64,000 nt of DNA from Terriglobia bacterium (GCA_020073445.1 JAIQFE010000012.1:83998-147997); one strand, 5' to 3'; shown: positions 38,201 through 49,156, counted from the stretch's first letter. Numbers and translations: made by a program. The notes: a model not told the origin generated them from the letters alone.

Positions 38201-38348
38201 CGCCGGAACAGAAGTCATGTTGTCTCTTCCCAGCCACATTGCGTTCGGTCTCCAGAAGGCACGTCGCCGGGTGAATTGGTTTGTCAAGCCGTTTTCAAAG
38301 AGTGAAGGAACCAGAGAGCTGGAACCTGAAAAAGAGAGCCACGAATGA
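35274..38348 (+). CDS. two-component beta-propeller sensor histidine kinase (HisKA_3)
   Basis: TTG at 35274 gives 1024 residues with a signal/anchor (WFVAGVACLGANAAYA). Residues about 40-640 hold a periplasmic two-component-regulator propeller with repeats such as GYLWIGTEAGLVRFDG, DLWVGTDNGVVRW and NLWIGRNNSIERL. A Y_Y_Y domain (about 655-725, RFRYMLDPYDRGWSDA) and a membrane helix (about 745-765) follow. HisKA_3 has H798 (IAQELHDTLLQGF), and the HATPase (about 880-985) has VRDNGCGIDPD and GLPGMRERA. The arrangement equals the sensor half of Bacteroidetes hybrid systems, but the receiver is a separate protein encoded next (ATGA overlap). Confidence 0.94.
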   Translation: MKSSNTFRDRRLRWFVAGVACLGANAAYAIDPNREMSQYIHDRWGVEQGFPRGPVYAITQTSDGYLWIGTEAGLVRFDGWNFRLIRDNSGVFANGSVLGLTPDNDGGLWLRSRDLTVMRYRHGAFENPLARPEPYSNISAMSRANHGELLVAKMEEGAFEYQNGGFKVVAAATDLPRSPVMALAQTPDSAVWLGTRDAGLYRLSGGKTNSITRGLPDSKINCLLPDGDRDLWVGTDNGVVRWNGTELTSAGIPTSLDNFQALAMARDRDANIWVGTDSRGLLRFNAQGVSSLNGSDSSGDAVTAVFEDREGNLWIGRNNSIERLRDSAFVTYSLPEGLPTDGSNPVFVDSEDRMWFPPVSGGLWWLRGGKHGHVNNAGLDKDVIYSIAGRKGELWLGRQSGGLTRLRTRADSYTFDTWTAANGLAQNSVYSVYEARDGSVWAGTLSGGLSHLQDGKFTNYTTAAGLASNTITSILEGSDGTMWFATPSGLSALSQGRWQTYTAKDGLPSDNLNCVLVDSTGILWVGTAGGLAFRGSGGFQVPASAPESLREQILGIAEDRFGSLWIATSNHVLRVKRDKLSKGTLADGDVREYGLADGLRGVEGVKRDQSVIADSLGRIWFSMNRGISVVDPVRLTNSSAPAIAQIQTVSANGNAVNLQGPIRIPADPQRIVFGLAGLSLSVPERVRFRYMLDPYDRGWSDATTAHEATYTNLGPGSYRFRVIASNPDGVWNPTEAVLGFDIAPQFWQTWWFRLSGVLALGLAILAFYRYRLHQLTHQMNVRFEERLGERTRIAQELHDTLLQGFLSASMQLHVATDGLPADSPAKPRLSHILELMGKVIEEGRSAVRGLRSPPGGSQDLEQAFSLIQQELAVQDDVDFRVVVEGRPKPLHPVLRDEVYRIGREAVVNAFRHARAKRIEVELEYTARYFRFLVRDNGCGIDPDVLRQGREGHWGLPGMRERAERMGARLHVWSSASAGTEVMLSLPSHIAFGLQKARRRVNWFVKPFSKSEGTRELEPEKESHE

Positions 38349-38977
38349 GTGATTCTGCCCACATAATACGGATTCTTAGTGTTGACGACCATCCGCTTCT
38401 GCGCGAGGGGATCGCGGCCATCATCAACAGCCAGCCCGATATGCTGTTGGTGGCTGCTGCCGCCACCGGCAACGAGGCGATTCAGAAGTTTCGGGAGCTT
38501 CAGCCTGACGTCACACTCATGGACCTCCGGCTTCCGGATTTGAGCGGCATCGACGCCATGATCGCCATTCGCACGGAGTTCGCAGAGGCCCGGATCATCA
38601 TGCTGACAACGTTCGAAGGGGACGTGGAAGTCCACCGTGCACTGGAAGCCGGGGCGCGGGCTTACATGCTCAAGAGCATGCCTCCCAAGGATTTGGTCGA
38701 AGTCATCCGCCAGGTCCATGCGGGGAAGAAGCGCGTTCCTCCGGAGATAGCTGCCAGTCTAGCTGAACACTTAAGCGACGAAGCTCTGACAGGGCGTGAG
38801 GTAGACGTTCTGCGCCACGTGGCCGGCGGGAACCGGAACCGGGACATCGCGGAACGGCTGTTCATTTCGGAAGAAACGGTCAAGGTTCACATGAAGCACA
38901 TCATGGAGAAGTTAGGCGCCAGCGATCGCACCCAGGCCATTGCCATTGCGGTGCGCCGCGGGATCATCCAGCTATAA
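38345..38977 (+). CDS. NarL/FixJ-family response regulator
   Basis: A 210-residue regulator. The receiver has SVDDHPLLREG, phospho-acceptor D60 (LMDLRLPD), Thr (MLTTFEGD) and Lys (MLKSMPP). The LuxR-type HTH (about 145-205) has LTGREVDVLRHVAGGNRNRDI and SEETVKVHMKHIMEKLG and ends RRGIIQL. It is the cognate partner of the propeller kinase by overlap of start and stop. The orphan regulator at 40772-41464 is a close paralogue over its whole length, so both may read similar DNA sites. Confidence 0.95.
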   Translation: MSDSAHIIRILSVDDHPLLREGIAAIINSQPDMLLVAAAATGNEAIQKFRELQPDVTLMDLRLPDLSGIDAMIAIRTEFAEARIIMLTTFEGDVEVHRALEAGARAYMLKSMPPKDLVEVIRQVHAGKKRVPPEIAASLAEHLSDEALTGREVDVLRHVAGGNRNRDIAERLFISEETVKVHMKHIMEKLGASDRTQAIAIAVRRGIIQL

Positions 38978-39023
38978 TCTGCGGTTACGAATCGTTTCAT
39001 CGGGCATGCGATCGAACACGCCC

Positions 39024-39039
39024 TCCCCCAAAAGTGGTA
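39024..39039. promoter_or_regulatory. candidate NarL-type 7-2-7 operator (degenerate left half)
   Basis: TCCCCCA-AA-AGTGGTA lies 90 bp before the hydrolase gene at 39130 and 46 bp after the response regulator stop. The right half matches the sites at 40050; the left half departs at position 2. It belongs to the set of NarL-like inverted repeats in this region. Confidence 0.35.
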
Positions 39040-39129
39040 GCAGTAAAGCCCTCGCCAGGGTGATGTGCGCAATCTCCTGGGGGCGCTAGACTCGCTTAGG
39101 CCTCCGAGGCTCTCCCGGCGGTCATCGCT

Positions 39130-40026
39130 ATGGCGCAACCTTCCTTACCTTCGATCTTCAAGGGTCAGACCATCGCCAGCCCCGTGGGCGCCGATATTTT
39201 CGTCCGCTCGGCGGGTTCCGGGCCTGTGGTCGTCCTCCTGCATGGTTATGCCGAAACCAGCGATTCCTGGGCTCCGCTGGCGGCTGAACTCGTAAAGAAT
39301 TACACGGTGGTTGTTCCAGACCTGCGTGGGATCGGAAATTCGTCGCGACCCGCCGGAGGCTACGACAAGAAAACACAGGCGGCGGACATCCGAGCTGTTG
39401 TCACCGCCCTTGGATTTGACCGGGCCTCGGTGGTTTCACACGATATCGGCATCATGGTGGCCTATGCCTACGCAGCGCTTTACCCCGACAAAGTCGAGCG
39501 ACTGGTGGTGATGGACGCACCGCTGCCGGGTATCGCGCCTTGGGACGATATCGTGCGCAATCCCGCGCTGTGGCATTTCTCCTTTCGTGGTCCCGATGCC
39601 GAGCGCCTGGTCGAAGGTCGCGAGCGGACCTATCTCGACCGCATCTGGAACGACTTTTCGGGCGATCCCCATAAGCCCGACGAAGCCGCGCGGGCTTTCT
39701 ACGCTTCGCAGTACGCACAGCCGGGCGCGATGCGAGCCGGCTTCGCGCAATTCACCGCCTTCCCGCAGGATGTGGAAGACAACAGGATCTTCCAGACAAC
39801 CAAGTTGACTATGCCTGTGCTGGCTGTCGGCGGAGAGAAATCCTTCGGCACCACGGAAGCGGTTGTCATGCGCAACGTCGCGATCGACGTCCGCGAAGCA
39901 GTGGTCCCGGGCGCAGGGCACTGGCTGATGGAGGAGAACCCGGCATACACCGTCGGGCTGATTCGCGATTTTCTGACCGAGAGAACTCCATCGTCGGCAG
40001 CGCACGCCGCGCATCCGGCCGAGTAG
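39130..40026 (+). CDS. alpha/beta hydrolase, epoxide-hydrolase/haloacetate-dehalogenase type
   Basis: A 298-residue enzyme. The nucleophile is Asp105 (VVSHDIGIMVAYAYA), the oxyanion HGYAETSDSW, with LRGIGNSSRP typical of soluble epoxide hydrolases. The catalytic His lies in PGAGHWLMEENP; an acid may be supplied by the GGEKSFG segment, though no clear Asp is there. No strong ribosome-binding site is visible. It stands alone between two response-regulator genes with candidate operators on both sides. Confidence 0.9.
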   Translation: MAQPSLPSIFKGQTIASPVGADIFVRSAGSGPVVVLLHGYAETSDSWAPLAAELVKNYTVVVPDLRGIGNSSRPAGGYDKKTQAADIRAVVTALGFDRASVVSHDIGIMVAYAYAALYPDKVERLVVMDAPLPGIAPWDDIVRNPALWHFSFRGPDAERLVEGRERTYLDRIWNDFSGDPHKPDEAARAFYASQYAQPGAMRAGFAQFTAFPQDVEDNRIFQTTKLTMPVLAVGGEKSFGTTEAVVMRNVAIDVREAVVPGAGHWLMEENPAYTVGLIRDFLTERTPSSAAHAAHPAE

Positions 40027-40049
40027 TCAAACCCTTAGCCCAAACCGGG

Positions 40050-40065
40050 TACCACGAAAGTGGTA
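40050..40065. promoter_or_regulatory. candidate NarL-type 7-2-7 operator
   Basis: TACCACG-AA-AGTGGTA is a near-perfect inverted repeat (TACCAC-GAAA-GTGGTA, six-base arms) in the heptamer-2-heptamer layout used by NarL-type regulators (heptamer consensus TACYYMT). It is 23 bp after the hydrolase stop and 103 bp before the DoxX-like gene. It could also act as a small GAAA-loop hairpin, but no T-run follows. Confidence 0.5.
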
Positions 40066-40168
40066 TCAAAAGACCCCGAGCCATGGGGATTCGGTTTCCA
40101 GTTGTAACGCTTATTCTAAGCTTGGTGCGATTCGGCCAAGTCTGCCGGGGCGCGAAGGAGATAAGGAC

Positions 40169-40591
40169 CTGCAACGGCTATTTTCCACGTTTCCAGGCGG
40201 GTGGCCTGGCGTTGGATTGTTGTTGTTACGCATGGCGGTTGGCGCTACCGCTGTCATCCAGGGGGCGGCGTATCTAACTGACCGCGGTGTTTCGACGTTC
40301 GAGATCTGGGTCATTGCACTCATCGTCGTATTGAGTGGCATTTTGCTATTGCTCGGATTTCTCACTCCGGTTGCGGGTGGATTAGTGGCGGTGACCACCG
40401 CATGCACCGCGCTGTCGTGGTTTCCGAAGCCAACGCCGAATCTATTCAGTTCTCCGCTACCGGCAGTTCTGGTCGTAATCATGGGTGCGGCGGTCGCTAT
40501 TCTTGGACCCGGATCTTTGTCGGTCGATTGCCGCTTGTTCGGACGCCGCGAGATTATCATTCCTCAAGTGCCTCGAGCACCCAGACCGTAA
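40169..40591 (+). CDS. DoxX-like small membrane protein, probable CTG start
   Basis: Conventional start codons in this frame occur only from TTG 40217 onward, inside the first conserved segment. Upstream the frame encodes QRLFSTFPGGWPGVG followed by LLLLRMAVGAT, which is how this family normally begins. A perfect AAGGAG (40155-40160) stands 8 nt before CTG 40169, so I place the start there; 140 residues result. Four membrane helices are visible (about 17-35, 47-67, 70-88, 100-118). DoxX-like proteins are poorly understood membrane proteins linked to redox stress. An ATG lost by mutation or a sequence error is the alternative. Confidence 0.65.
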   Translation: MQRLFSTFPGGWPGVGLLLLRMAVGATAVIQGAAYLTDRGVSTFEIWVIALIVVLSGILLLLGFLTPVAGGLVAVTTACTALSWFPKPTPNLFSSPLPAVLVVIMGAAVAILGPGSLSVDCRLFGRREIIIPQVPRAPRP

Positions 40592-40623
40592 GCGCTCCAC
40601 AAGCCTCGTCGCCTGTCGCTATC

Positions 40624-40639
40624 TACCACAATTGAGGTA
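40624..40639. promoter_or_regulatory. candidate NarL-type 7-2-7 operator
   Basis: TACCACA-AT-TGAGGTA repeats the layout of the site at 40050, with one mismatch between the arms. It lies 132 bp before the orphan response regulator at 40772, a place where autoregulation could occur. A further AGTGGTA half-site is at 40657-40663. Confidence 0.45.
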
Positions 40640-40771
40640 TCCCAGATGCGGTCCAGAGTGGTACGGAAGAATCATTCCATGTCGTGATGGTTTCAAGGAT
40701 CGGCTCACGCATAGTTATGAGTAAAGGGGCGTCGGAGGACGCCACTTCCATGCAGAAGGAGACGACGAAAT

Positions 40772-41464
40772 ATGGCATCGGCAACTGCAATACTCGGATC
40801 CATCCGCCGGGTCCCGAACTTCCAGTGGGATATCCGGTCTGCAACTGCACAGATTCGCGTAATGACGGTCGACGAGCATCCGCTGGTCCGCGAAGGCCTT
40901 GCCGCTGTCATCAATCGAGAGCCGGGAATGACCGTTGCGGCCCAGGCGGCCAGCGGACGAGAAGCGATCGCGTTGTACCGCGAGTATCGCCCAAGCGTAA
41001 TCACGCTCGACCTATCCTTGCCGGACATGCCTGGAGAGGAGTTGATCAGCCGGCTTCTCGCAGAATTTCCAGAAGTACGAATTGTCGTGATCACCGATTC
41101 GAGCGGCGACGTGCGGGTTCTTCGAATCCTGGAAGCCGGCGTTCAGGGATTGGTTCTAAAGGGTATGCCCAGCAGAGAAATTCTGGAGGTGATCAGGCAG
41201 GTCCACTCGGGCAAGAAGATGGTCCCACGCCAGATCGCTTCCATGCTCGCCGAGCGTCTTTCCGACGAAACTCTGACTCCCCGCGAGATCCAGGTTCTCC
41301 GGTTAGTCGCCGAGGGAAACCGCAACAAAGAAGTTGCCGCGTGTCTGTCGATCGCGGATGAAACCGTCAGGATGCATATGAAAAACATCCTGGGCAAACT
41401 GGCCGCCCACGATCGAACGCACGCAGTGACGATTGCCATCAAACGGGGGATCTTCCAGCTATGA
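40772..41464 (+). CDS. orphan NarL/FixJ-family response regulator
   Basis: A 230-residue protein with a 25-residue N-terminal extension before the receiver (IRVMTVDEHPLVREG). Phospho-acceptor D80 (TLDLSLPD), Thr/Ser switch (VITDSSGD) and Lys (LVLKGMP) are present. The HTH (about 165-225, LTPREIQVLRLVAEGNRNKEV, DETVRMHMKNILGKL) ends KRGIFQL, very close to the regulator at 38345. No kinase gene adjoins it. The stop overlaps the next start (ATGA), tying it to the sigma-like protein and probably to the sugar-phosphate genes. Confidence 0.93.
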   Translation: MASATAILGSIRRVPNFQWDIRSATAQIRVMTVDEHPLVREGLAAVINREPGMTVAAQAASGREAIALYREYRPSVITLDLSLPDMPGEELISRLLAEFPEVRIVVITDSSGDVRVLRILEAGVQGLVLKGMPSREILEVIRQVHSGKKMVPRQIASMLAERLSDETLTPREIQVLRLVAEGNRNKEVAACLSIADETVRMHMKNILGKLAAHDRTHAVTIAIKRGIFQL

Positions 41465-41961
41465 TGCTCAACTGTCCGAACAACGCGATCGCCCGAAATG
41501 GGGATCTGTCCATGACCACCGAATCGACCTTGCGCGAATCCCTTGATAAGGCGTTCATCACTGCCTTCCTGCTGAGCGGCGACACCGCGCGGGCAGAGGC
41601 TGCGGTCCTGAAAGGTATTGAACGGATGAGTTCGGATCACGGCGGTCAGGAACTGTTACAAGGCACGGTGAAAGCCGCGATCGGGCGCGACAATCCTCCC
41701 GGGCGAAGTCCCGAACTGATGGGGCCGGCCTTGTCAAGGCTGCCATTAGAACTACGGCGTGTTGCGCGGTTGCCACATTTTCTTCGCCAATGCTTCGTAT
41801 TGCGCGTTCTGGCCGGATTGCCTCGCGAACGGTGCGCTCACCTGCTGAATTTGCACGCCGACCAGGTGGACCAGGGTACGCGCGCGGCCATGCTGGAGCT
41901 GCCATGGATCCGGGAAAAGAGTTTTGCAACTCATTCCGGTTGGAATGGGTCGAATAACTGA
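41461..41961 (+). CDS. sigma-70 region 4-like regulatory protein
   Basis: Two tandem ATGs at 41461 overlap the stop of the regulator; an internal ATG (41512, MTTESTLRESL) is a second candidate start. The 166-residue product has an N-terminal helical part (LDKAFITAFLLSGDTARAEAAVLKGI) and a C-terminal helix-turn-helix-like stretch LPHFLRQCFVLRVLAGLPRERCAHLLNLHADQVDQGT, which reads like sigma region 4. Region 2 is absent, so it is not a complete sigma factor. A similar arrangement beside response regulators is known to me from Acidobacteriota only as hypothetical sigma-like proteins. Its role may be to modulate transcription of the following operon. Confidence 0.7.
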   Translation: MMLNCPNNAIARNGDLSMTTESTLRESLDKAFITAFLLSGDTARAEAAVLKGIERMSSDHGGQELLQGTVKAAIGRDNPPGRSPELMGPALSRLPLELRRVARLPHFLRQCFVLRVLAGLPRERCAHLLNLHADQVDQGTRAAMLELPWIREKSFATHSGWNGSNN

Positions 41962-41995
41962 GCGGCGCTCGCGAAAAGAACTTTGAAGGTGGGTG

Positions 41996-44443
41996 ATGGC
42001 GACAACCAGTGAATCGACTCTCCTGTTCTCCGGGATGAACAGCGCTCTCTATGAGCGTCATCTATTCTTCGACAACGTCACGGATTTAGCCAACGCCAGT
42101 TCCCGGGATCGTTTTGAGGCTTTCGCCCGATCCGTGCGAGATGCTCTTTCACGGCAGTGGACGCTTACCCATAAGACCTATGAACTCCGCAATCCCAAAC
42201 GCGTCTACTACCTTTCGATGGAGTTTCTCATCGGCCGCTCGCTGTCGAACAATGTCACCAATCTTCTGCTCAATTCTGCCGCGAGCGAAGCGGTTCGACA
42301 GGAGAATCTTGACTGGATCGACTTGCTCGAACAGGAACCCGACGCTGGATTGGGAAATGGCGGCCTCGGCCGTCTGGCGGAGTGCTTCCTCGATTCCCTG
42401 GCCACGATGCAGTATCCGGCCATAGGATATGGCTTGCGATACGAATACGGGTTGTTCAAGCAAGATATTCAGGACGGCTGGCAACGGGAGCGTCCGGACA
42501 ACTGGCTGCGACTCAAGGATCCATGGGAGGTTGCTCGCCCGCAGGACAAAGTCGAGGTCAAGCTGAATTGTTCCTTCGAGACGTGCGCGGGGGCTTTGTG
42601 CGCGATCCCGGGCAAGCCGAGCAGCCTGATCGGCATTCCGTTTGATCGGCCCGTGGTGGGTTACGGCGGCAAGACCGTCAATACGCTGCGCTTGTGGGCG
42701 GCGGCTGCGCCCGACTACTTCGATTTTCAGATTTTCAGCCACGGACAGTTCGTGGGCGCGGTGGCAGAAACCCTGGAGGCCGAATCCCTCACACGTGTGC
42801 TCTATCCAGACGACTCCACCAGCATGGGGCAGGGGCTGCGTTTCCTGCAGGAGTATTTTCTTGTCGCCTGCTCCCTGGCTGACTTGGTGCGGCGCTTTCG
42901 ACGCGGCAACGCCGACTGGAAGATGTTTCCAGAGAAGGTCGCTATCCAGCTCAACGATACGCACCCCTCGATGGCCGTTTCGGAACTGATGCGTATTCTC
43001 CTCGACGATGCTGGCCTAGGATGGGATGTGGCGTGGGGCATCACACAACGAACCCTGGCGTACACCAATCACACGTTGCTCCCCGAAGCATTAGAGGAAT
43101 GGCCCCTCTCGTGGTTCGAGTCCATGCTGCCGCGAAACCTGGAGATCATCTTCGAAATCAACCGTCGTTTGCTGGACTCGGTCCGTACGCGGTTCCCTGG
43201 AGACGAGGACCGAGTGCAGCGCATTAGCCTGGTGGAAGAGGGCGCCGAGCGTAAGATCCGGATGGCCAATCTAGCCATCGTTGGAACGCACAGCACGAAC
43301 GGAGTGTCCCGGATCCACTCTGAACTGCTCCGCAAAACCACGGTGAAAGACCTGGCCGACATGTTCCCCGAGCGGTTCAACAACAAAACCAACGGCGTCA
43401 CGCCGCGACGATGGCTGTTGCTCTCGAACCCGGCGCTGGCGCGCACGATTACAGGGGCCATTGGGGACGGCTGGATTACGAACCTCGATCAACTGAAGAT
43501 GCTGAAGCCGTTCGCTGAGGACAGGAGCTTTCGCGATGCCTGCCGGAATGCCAAGCATCAAGCCAAATCCCAGTTCGGCGAGTGGCTCAAATCGGTGTCG
43601 GGCGTAACGATCAACCCCGACACGATCTTCGATTGCCAGATCAAGCGTATCCACGAATACAAACGGCAGTTGCTGAACGTGTTGCGGATCGTGGTTCTTT
43701 ACAATCGTTTGCGGGAGAATCCCAATCTGCAGATGCACCCGCGGACGTTCTTCTTCGCGGGAAAGGCCGCGCCGGCGTACTACTTCGCCAAGCTCATCAT
43801 CAAGCTGATCAACAACCTGGCTGGCACGATTGACGGAGATCCCCTGGCACGCAACCGTCTCCAAGTCGTCTTTCTGCCGGAGTACGACGCTACATTGGCG
43901 GAGCGGCTGATTCCCGCGAGCGACGTCTCGAATCAAATCTCAACTGCCGGCTATGAGGCCAGCGGGACGAGTAACATGAAGTTCATGATGAACGGGGCCT
44001 TGACCGTCGGTACCCGCGACGGCGCTACCATCGAAATGGCGGACGAAGCCGGCGAGGAGAACTTCTTCCTGTTCGGCCTAACCGCGGAACAGGTTGCCGG
44101 AAGCCGCGGCTGGTACAACCCGCATTGGCACTATGACAACGAGCTTGAGACTCGCGCCGCATTGGACTTGATCTTCTCGGACTATTTCAGCCGCAATGAG
44201 CCGGGGGTGTTCGCACCACTACGTGACCACCTTCTGAATCAGGGAGACTATTACATGCATCTGGCGGATCTGACGTCTTACTTGCAGGCGGATCAGCGGC
44301 TGAATGATTTGTATGCCGATGCGGACGCCTGGGTGCGTAAGGCAATCCTAAATGTGGCCGGCTCTGGAAAGTTTTCGAGTGACCGCGCGATCGCAGAATA
44401 TGCGACCGAAATCTGGAATGTGAAACCATGTCCGGTCCAGTAG
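41996..44443 (+). CDS. glgP: glycogen/alpha-glucan phosphorylase
   Basis: At 815 residues it matches bacterial glycogen phosphorylase in length. The start codon follows AAGGTGG. It releases glucose 1-phosphate from alpha-1,4-glucan with pyridoxal phosphate. The PLP lysine is K662 in [15 protein letters not shown]; other family blocks are [20 protein letters not shown] ([19 protein letters not shown]), [37 protein letters not shown] and [14 protein letters not shown]. It opens a compact run with phosphoglucomutase (16-bp overlap), transaldolase and glucose-6-phosphate isomerase that takes glycogen into central metabolism. Confidence 0.97.
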   Translation: MATTSESTLLFSGMNSALYERHLFFDNVTDLANASSRDRFEAFARSVRDALSRQWTLTHKTYELRNPKRVYYLSMEFLIGRSLSNNVTNLLLNSAASEAVRQENLDWIDLLEQEPDAGLGNGGLGRLAECFLDSLATMQYPAIGYGLRYEYGLFKQDIQDGWQRERPDNWLRLKDPWEVARPQDKVEVKLNCSFETCAGALCAIPGKPSSLIGIPFDRPVVGYGGKTVNTLRLWAAAAPDYFDFQIFSHGQFVGAVAETLEAESLTRVLYPDDSTSMGQGLRFLQEYFLVACSLADLVRRFRRGNADWKMFPEKVAIQLNDTHPSMAVSELMRILLDDAGLGWDVAWGITQRTLAYTNHTLLPEALEEWPLSWFESMLPRNLEIIFEINRRLLDSVRTRFPGDEDRVQRISLVEEGAERKIRMANLAIVGTHSTNGVSRIHSELLRKTTVKDLADMFPERFNNKTNGVTPRRWLLLSNPALARTITGAIGDGWITNLDQLKMLKPFAEDRSFRDACRNAKHQAKSQFGEWLKSVSGVTINPDTIFDCQIKRIHEYKRQLLNVLRIVVLYNRLRENPNLQMHPRTFFFAGKAAPAYYFAKLIIKLINNLAGTIDGDPLARNRLQVVFLPEYDATLAERLIPASDVSNQISTAGYEASGTSNMKFMMNGALTVGTRDGATIEMADEAGEENFFLFGLTAEQVAGSRGWYNPHWHYDNELETRAALDLIFSDYFSRNEPGVFAPLRDHLLNQGDYYMHLADLTSYLQADQRLNDLYADADAWVRKAILNVAGSGKFSSDRAIAEYATEIWNVKPCPVQ

Positions 44444-46116
44444 CGTCGCCGACAGTTCCGGGAATCTCGCCGCTCGCCGGCCGGCCCGCCCCCAAAGAGT
44501 TGCTGGTGGATCTGGCTCGCCTGGAACGCGAATATTACGAACGGCAGCCGGACTTGACGGATCGCGCGCAGCTGGTCAGCTTCGGAACCAGCGGTCATCG
44601 TGGCTCGTCGTTGCGCGGCAGCTTCACGGAAGCGCACATTCTGGCGATTTCCCAAGCCATTTGCGACTACCGGGTCGCACACGGAACAGACGGCCCACTG
44701 TACATGGGCAAAGACACGCATGCATTATCCGCACCCGCCCAACGGACCGCGCTCGAAGTTCTTGCGGCTAACGGCGTGGAGGCGATCATCCACAAAGATG
44801 ATGGCGTGACGCCGACGCCAGTCATCTCGTGGCTGATCCTTACCTACAACCGGGATCGCCAGAAGCACTTCGCCGACGGGATCGTGGTGACGCCTTCCCA
44901 CAATCCTCCCGAAGATGGCGGCTTCAAATACAATCCGACGAACGGCGGTCCGGCCGACACCGATGTGACGCGCTGGATCGAGGACCGCGCGAATGAGCTC
45001 CTGAAGAACGGCAACTCCGGAGTCAAGCGGGTGCCGTATGAGTCGGCCGTCAAGGCCACGACAACGCATCACGAAGACTTTGTTACGCCCTACGTGCGCG
45101 ACCTGCGTAACGTCGTGGATATGGTTGCAATCCGCGACGCACGCCTCAAGCTGGGCGTCGATCCCCTGGGCGGCGCCAGCATGCCGTACTGGGATCCCAT
45201 CACATCTGTCTACAACCTGGACCTCACGGTCGTAAATCCCGTGATCGATCCGGCCTTCTCGTTCATGACCGTGGATCATGACGGAAAAATCCGCATGGAT
45301 TGTTCGAGTCCCTACGCGATGGCTCGCCTGGTGGCCCTCAAGGACGACTATCGCGTCGCCTTCGCCAACGATCCCGACGCGGATCGTCATGGAATCGTGA
45401 CGCCGTCGTCCGGACTGATGAACCCGAACTACTATCTGGCGGCGGCTATTGGATACCTGCTCACGCAGCGTCCGCGCTGGCGGACGGAAGCGGCCGTCGG
45501 CAAGACTGTGGTTAGCAGCAGCATGATCGACAAGGTGGTGCAGAAACTCGGACGCAGGTTGAGTGAGGTGCCCGTCGGTTTCAAGTGGTTCGCACCGGGA
45601 CTCTTCGACGGATCTTTTTGTTTCGGCGGTGAGGAGAGCGCTGGTGCGAGCTTCCTGCGCCTCGATGGCACAGTGTGGGCCACCGACAAGGACGGCATGA
45701 TTATGGACCTGCTGGCCGCGGAGATCACCGCGCGCACGGGCAAGGATCCCGGCGAACATTATCGAGACCTGACGACCGAGTTCGGCGAATCCCACTACAC
45801 GCGGATCGATGCGCCGGCTACGCCCGAACAGAAAAAGAAGCTGCAGGGCCTTTCACCGGAGGCGGTGAGGGACACAAGTCTCGCGGGCCACGCCATCACG
45901 TCGAAACTGACGCGAGCCCCTGGCAACAATGCACCAATCGGAGGCCTGAAAGTGGTGACCGCCAGCGGATGGTTCGCCGCAAGGCCCTCCGGCACCGAAA
46001 ATCTCTACAAGATCTATGCGGAGAGTTTCCAGAGCGGCGCTCATTTGAATGCGATTCTCAGCGAAGCTCAGCAGATCGTGGATAACGCCCTAAATTCACA
46101 CTCTTCAAAAGGATGA
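44428..46116 (+). CDS. pgm: phosphoglucomutase (alpha-D-glucose phosphate-specific)
   Basis: A 562-residue phosphohexomutase converting glucose 1-phosphate to glucose 6-phosphate. The phosphoserine is S157 ([11 protein letters not shown]), the metal loop DPDADRHG, sugar recognition GEESAGAS and phosphate-binding [15 protein letters not shown], all intact. Start FGTSGHRG and length fit the bacterial Pgm type. It overlaps glgP by 16 bp and its stop overlaps the transaldolase region (ATGA), so the set is probably one transcript. Confidence 0.97.
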   Translation: MSGPVASPTVPGISPLAGRPAPKELLVDLARLEREYYERQPDLTDRAQLVSFGTSGHRGSSLRGSFTEAHILAISQAICDYRVAHGTDGPLYMGKDTHALSAPAQRTALEVLAANGVEAIIHKDDGVTPTPVISWLILTYNRDRQKHFADGIVVTPSHNPPEDGGFKYNPTNGGPADTDVTRWIEDRANELLKNGNSGVKRVPYESAVKATTTHHEDFVTPYVRDLRNVVDMVAIRDARLKLGVDPLGGASMPYWDPITSVYNLDLTVVNPVIDPAFSFMTVDHDGKIRMDCSSPYAMARLVALKDDYRVAFANDPDADRHGIVTPSSGLMNPNYYLAAAIGYLLTQRPRWRTEAAVGKTVVSSSMIDKVVQKLGRRLSEVPVGFKWFAPGLFDGSFCFGGEESAGASFLRLDGTVWATDKDGMIMDLLAAEITARTGKDPGEHYRDLTTEFGESHYTRIDAPATPEQKKKLQGLSPEAVRDTSLAGHAITSKLTRAPGNNAPIGGLKVVTASGWFAARPSGTENLYKIYAESFQSGAHLNAILSEAQQIVDNALNSHSSKG

Positions 46117-46121
46117 CTACG

Positions 46122-47207
46122 ATGAAAGCAACCCAACTGCTTCATGACCAAGGCCAGAGTCTGTGGCTCGACAACATCACCCGGGATCTGTTGAATACCG
46201 GGACCCTCAAACGATACATCGACGAGCTGTCGGTCACAGGCCTTACCTCCAACCCGACGATTTTCGACCAGGCAATCAAGAACAGTTCAGCCTACGACGC
46301 CGGAATCGCAGAAAAACTAGGTCGGGGCGCCGCTGGTGAAGGACTATTCTTCGAGCTCGCATTGGAGGATCTCACTCGTGCGGCCGATCTGTTCCGGCCA
46401 ATCCATGACCGGACCAACGGCGTGGATGGGTGGGTGTCGCTGGAAGTATCGCCACTCCTGGCGTTTGACACGGCCAGTACGATACGGGCGGCCAAAGATC
46501 TATTTGCACGCGCGGCCCGGCCGAACGTGTACATCAAAATTCCGGGCACCAAAGAGGGTCTGCCGGCGATCGAGGAATCCATCTTCGCCGGGGTTCCGAT
46601 CAACGTCACTCTGCTCTTCTCCCGCGAACAGTACTCGGCGGCCGCGGACGCGTACCTGCGCGGGATCGACCGGCGCATCGACGCCGGGCTGAATCCTAAC
46701 GTCCACTCGGTCGCCTCCATTTTTGTCAGCCGCTGGGATCCGGCGGTTGCAGGCAAGGTGCCCGATCCGCTGACTAATCGACTGGGGATTGCGATTGCCA
46801 AGCGCGCCCACAAATCGTACTGCGAACTGCTCGGTTCCCAGCGGATCCAGCGCGTTTTGAATTTCGGAGCTCGGCCGCAACGCTTGTTGTGGGCCAGCAC
46901 GGGCACCAAAGATCCCAAGGCTTCCGACACGCTTTACGTAGATGCGCTGGTATCTCCGTTCACCGTCGACACGATGCCTGAGGCAACCTTGAAGGCTTTG
47001 TCGGCGAAAGCCCAAATCGGCAAGTTAATGGAAGCCGACGGCGGCGATTGCGAAGAGGTACTGGCCAAGTTCGCCGCGGCGGGAGTCGATGTCGACGCTC
47101 TGGCCACGAAGCTCCAGGTCGACGGGGCTGATTCGTTCGTCAAGTCGTGGACCAACCTGCTGGCCGTCATCGAATCGAAAGGCGCCGCACTGACAGGCGT
47201 CCGCTGA
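46122..47207 (+). CDS. tal: transaldolase
   Basis: AAAAGG at 46107-46112 sits 9 nt before ATG 46122 but directly against ATG 46113, and [17 protein letters not shown] matches the family N-terminus, so 46122 is preferred (361 residues). The Schiff-base lysine is K139 ([12 protein letters not shown]); [10 protein letters not shown] and [12 protein letters not shown] are also family blocks. It transfers dihydroxyacetone units in the non-oxidative pentose phosphate pathway. It lies between pgm and pgi in the sugar-phosphate operon. Confidence 0.96.
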   Translation: MKATQLLHDQGQSLWLDNITRDLLNTGTLKRYIDELSVTGLTSNPTIFDQAIKNSSAYDAGIAEKLGRGAAGEGLFFELALEDLTRAADLFRPIHDRTNGVDGWVSLEVSPLLAFDTASTIRAAKDLFARAARPNVYIKIPGTKEGLPAIEESIFAGVPINVTLLFSREQYSAAADAYLRGIDRRIDAGLNPNVHSVASIFVSRWDPAVAGKVPDPLTNRLGIAIAKRAHKSYCELLGSQRIQRVLNFGARPQRLLWASTGTKDPKASDTLYVDALVSPFTVDTMPEATLKALSAKAQIGKLMEADGGDCEEVLAKFAAAGVDVDALATKLQVDGADSFVKSWTNLLAVIESKGAALTGVR

Positions 47208-47215
47208 GGACACTA

Positions 47216-48868
<1,653 letters not shown>

Positions 48869-48892
48869 GACCTTAAGGGGGAATTCGAAGAC

Positions 48893-49156
48893 ATGGCTGA
48901 TTGCAAGCACTTAGATCAAATTCAGGACGTCAAGCCGCACACGCAGGGCTGCGAAGAGTGCCTGAAAATGGGCGATCGATGGGTACATCTTCGACTTTGC
49001 ATGATCTGTGGCCATGTCGGATGCTGTGATTCGTCGAAGAACAAGCATGCCACCAAGCATTTTCACGCGACCAAGCATCCGATCATGCGGTCCATCGAGC
49101 CCGGGGAAGATTGGGGATGGTGCTTCGTGGACGAAGTGGAGCTGGATTTCGCCTGA
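48893..49156 (+). CDS. UBP-type zinc finger protein
   Basis: An 87-residue stand-alone zf-UBP domain. Zinc ligands fit the family: C4 and H6 (DCKHL), C20 and C23 (GCEEC), C36 and C39 (CMICG), C44, and His residues in HATKHFHATKHP. In eukaryotes the fold binds the ubiquitin C-terminus, but bacteria lack ubiquitin and the role of these proteins is unknown. The GGGGGAA ribosome-binding site precedes the ATG. Its stop overlaps the next start by one base (TGATG), coupling it to the diadenylate-cyclase-like gene. Confidence 0.93.
   Translation: MADCKHLDQIQDVKPHTQGCEECLKMGDRWVHLRLCMICGHVGCCDSSKNKHATKHFHATKHPIMRSIEPGEDWGWCFVDEVELDFA

Noticed and set aside
40083..40277. 64-codon plus-strand gene overlapping the DoxX-like gene
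   Set aside because: Different frame from the conserved DoxX-like sequence and no recognisable content.
41461..41961. complete ECF sigma factor
   Set aside because: Only a region-4-like helix-turn-helix is visible; no region 2.
44725..45795. 356-codon minus-strand frame
   Set aside because: Antisense to phosphoglucomutase with all its motifs intact.
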